Below are positions 63,040 through 64,000 of a stretch of 64,000 bases of DNA, one piece after another. The translations under genes and the position numbers were made by a program. Numbering within the stretch: position 1 is the first letter of the stretch; each line of letters begins with the position of its first letter. A model generated the notes under the pieces. It was not told where the DNA came from. It did no database searches and was given only the letters and a program-made list of their open reading frames with translations. This DNA comes from AP-15 sp963818695 (lineage in GTDB: Bacteria; Pseudomonadota; Alphaproteobacteria; ATCC43930; CGMCC-115725). Location: contig CAWFTG010000001.1 in NCBI GenBank assembly GCA_963818695.1, positions 558,001-622,000 on the forward strand, in the 5' to 3' direction.

Positions 63040-64000
63040 ATGCCAGAGCAGTCCTGGATAATTACGACAGCGGCGGGAACCGGCGAGAAGGGCTATGCCG
63101 GCGATGGCGGGCCGGCGTCGCGGGCCCTACTGAACGGTCCGTTCGACGTCGGGTTCGACCCGCTCGGCAACCTCTATTTTTCCGACACGTTCAACCACTG
63201 CATTCGCCGCGTCGACGCGCGCACCGGCGTGATCACGACCTGCGCCGGCTGCGGCGAGGCCGGCTATTCCGGGGATGGCGGTCCGGCCACGCGCGCCCGC
63301 TTCCACGAACCCTACGGCATTGCGGTCGACGATGCTGGAAACGTCTATGTCGCCGACCGGCACAACCATTGTGTCCGCCGGATCGATGGCACCTCGGGCA
63401 TCGTCATGACCTTTGCCGGCAACGGTTCTTCGGGCTTTGCGGGCGACGGCGGACCAGCATCGCGCGCGGGCCTGGTCGAGCCGAACGGGCTGGCGCTCGA
63501 CCCCGCACAGACCCGGTTGTTCATCGCCGATGTCGCGGACCATCGCGTCCGGGTCGCCGATGTCGCTTCGGGGGTCATCCGGACCTTTGCCGGCACCGGT
63601 GAAGCCGTGCACAGCGGCGACGGGGGACCAGCGACCGCCGCCGGGATTTACGGTGCCCGCGCCGTCAAGGTCGCAAGCGACGGGACGGTCTACATCCTCG
63701 AGCGGCAAGGCAGCACGTTGCGCGCGGTCGATCCGCGCAGCGGCAACATCACCACGATCGCCGGCACCGGGGAAAGGGGCTATGGCGGAGATAATGGGCC
63801 GGCTCTGAGCGCGATCTTCGATGCCCCAAAGGAGCTGGCGATCGACCGCGAGGGCAACCTCTTGATCGTCGATACCGAAAACCACGCGATCCGCCGGGTC
63901 GACATCCGCACCGGGACAGTCGCCACGATCGCCGGCAGCGGCCGGCAAGGCGGCGACGGAGACGGCGGTCCAGCCCGCGCCGCCGCGCTCGACCGGCCGC
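63040..64000 (+). CDS. NHL-repeat protein (3' end outside window)
   Basis: From the ATG at 63040, with GGGAG upstream, the frame is open to the window end, giving at least 320 residues. It contains about five repeats of roughly 55 residues with the pattern AGTGEKGYAGDGGPA, FDPLGNLYFSDTFNHCIRRV, NHCIRRVDARTG. These are NHL beta-propeller blades, expected to make one six-bladed propeller. There is no obvious signal peptide (MPEQSWIITTAAGTGE), so it may be cytoplasmic or exported by another route. Function is not assignable from the visible part. Confidence 0.85.
   Translation, partial: MPEQSWIITTAAGTGEKGYAGDGGPASRALLNGPFDVGFDPLGNLYFSDTFNHCIRRVDARTGVITTCAGCGEAGYSGDGGPATRARFHEPYGIAVDDAGNVYVADRHNHCVRRIDGTSGIVMTFAGNGSSGFAGDGGPASRAGLVEPNGLALDPAQTRLFIADVADHRVRVADVASGVIRTFAGTGEAVHSGDGGPATAAGIYGARAVKVASDGTVYILERQGSTLRAVDPRSGNITTIAGTGERGYGGDNGPALSAIFDAPKELAIDREGNLLIVDTENHAIRRVDIRTGTVATIAGSGRQGGDGDGGPARAAALDRP

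Noticed and set aside
1..64000. tRNA, rRNA or riboswitch genes
   Set aside because: I saw no cloverleaf-like or conserved rRNA segments, and no known riboswitch core; a covariance search would be needed to exclude small RNAs.

Overview
The window is GC-rich throughout. Its gene content points to an alphaproteobacterium, probably a soil or rhizosphere type: NMT1-type and polar-amino-acid ABC importers, DUF1989, Ku, PRC-barrel, DUF2905, NodT-type efflux and DUF2086 next to Ada. No rRNA, tRNA, CRISPR array, phage gene or insertion sequence was found, and the genus cannot be named from what is here.

Layout. 1-8.2 kb is a nitrogen-compound uptake and breakdown block: an NMT1-type ABC importer (first gene cut by the window edge), an amidohydrolase, a RidA protein, a DUF1989 protein and a second, polar-amino-acid-type ABC importer. 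8.5-11.4 kb is a wrecked peptide importer in which a permease fragment is fused to an ATPase fragment beside a binding-protein gene with about six frameshifts. 11.9-17.4 kb holds an LLM-type flavin monooxygenase, a MetE-like protein, an MFS transporter and a frameshifted Ku. 18.7-27.8 kb holds two tandem VOC proteins, a Nudix hydrolase with a 47-residue lipoprotein, a broken gamma-glutamyltransferase, an enolase-superfamily enzyme, a MOSC protein, an MFS transporter, two phosphatase-like proteins and 6-phosphogluconate dehydrogenase. 27.8-35.0 kb is an RND efflux operon with two OmpA-type lipoproteins. 35.1-40.4 kb holds a stand-alone 5'-3' exonuclease, an enoyl-CoA hydratase-like protein, DUF2905, a Gfo/Idh/MocA oxidoreductase and two transglutaminase-like proteins. 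40.9-44.0 kb is a graveyard of broken genes. 44.1-55.4 kb holds HtrA, a very unusual ABC protein, an MFS transporter, a PRC-barrel protein, a glycosyltransferase, an ordinary ABC exporter and a D-aminoacylase-type amidohydrolase. 55.6-64 kb holds gene scraps, a DUF2491-DUF350-PspA envelope module, an Ada/DUF2086 alkylation-repair pair, an acetamidase, a YqgE protein with a signal peptide, and the start of an NHL-repeat protein.

The main structural observation is that two genes are each split between two distant sites in a way that one event explains. At 17.5-18.7 kb (plus strand) the front of exonuclease III runs straight into the back of a multicopper oxidase. At 42.4-43.65 kb (minus strand) the front of the multicopper oxidase runs straight into the back of exonuclease III. 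Flipping the 24.9 kb between them rejoins both genes, and both junctions lie at a GGCC. The best candidate for unusual biochemistry is the ABC protein at 45.9-48.6 kb, which has degenerate ATP-site motifs and a roughly 330-residue insertion containing an internal duplication.

Damage is frequent: about two dozen frameshifts or nonsense codons in 64 kb. Genes with many lesions (peptide importer, multicopper oxidase, exonuclease III, DUF1111 protein, oligopeptidase F scrap) look genuinely decayed. Genes with one clean one-base shift (ATPase at 5.8 kb, Ku, Nudix, RND pump, OmpA-type lipoprotein) could equally be sequencing errors.
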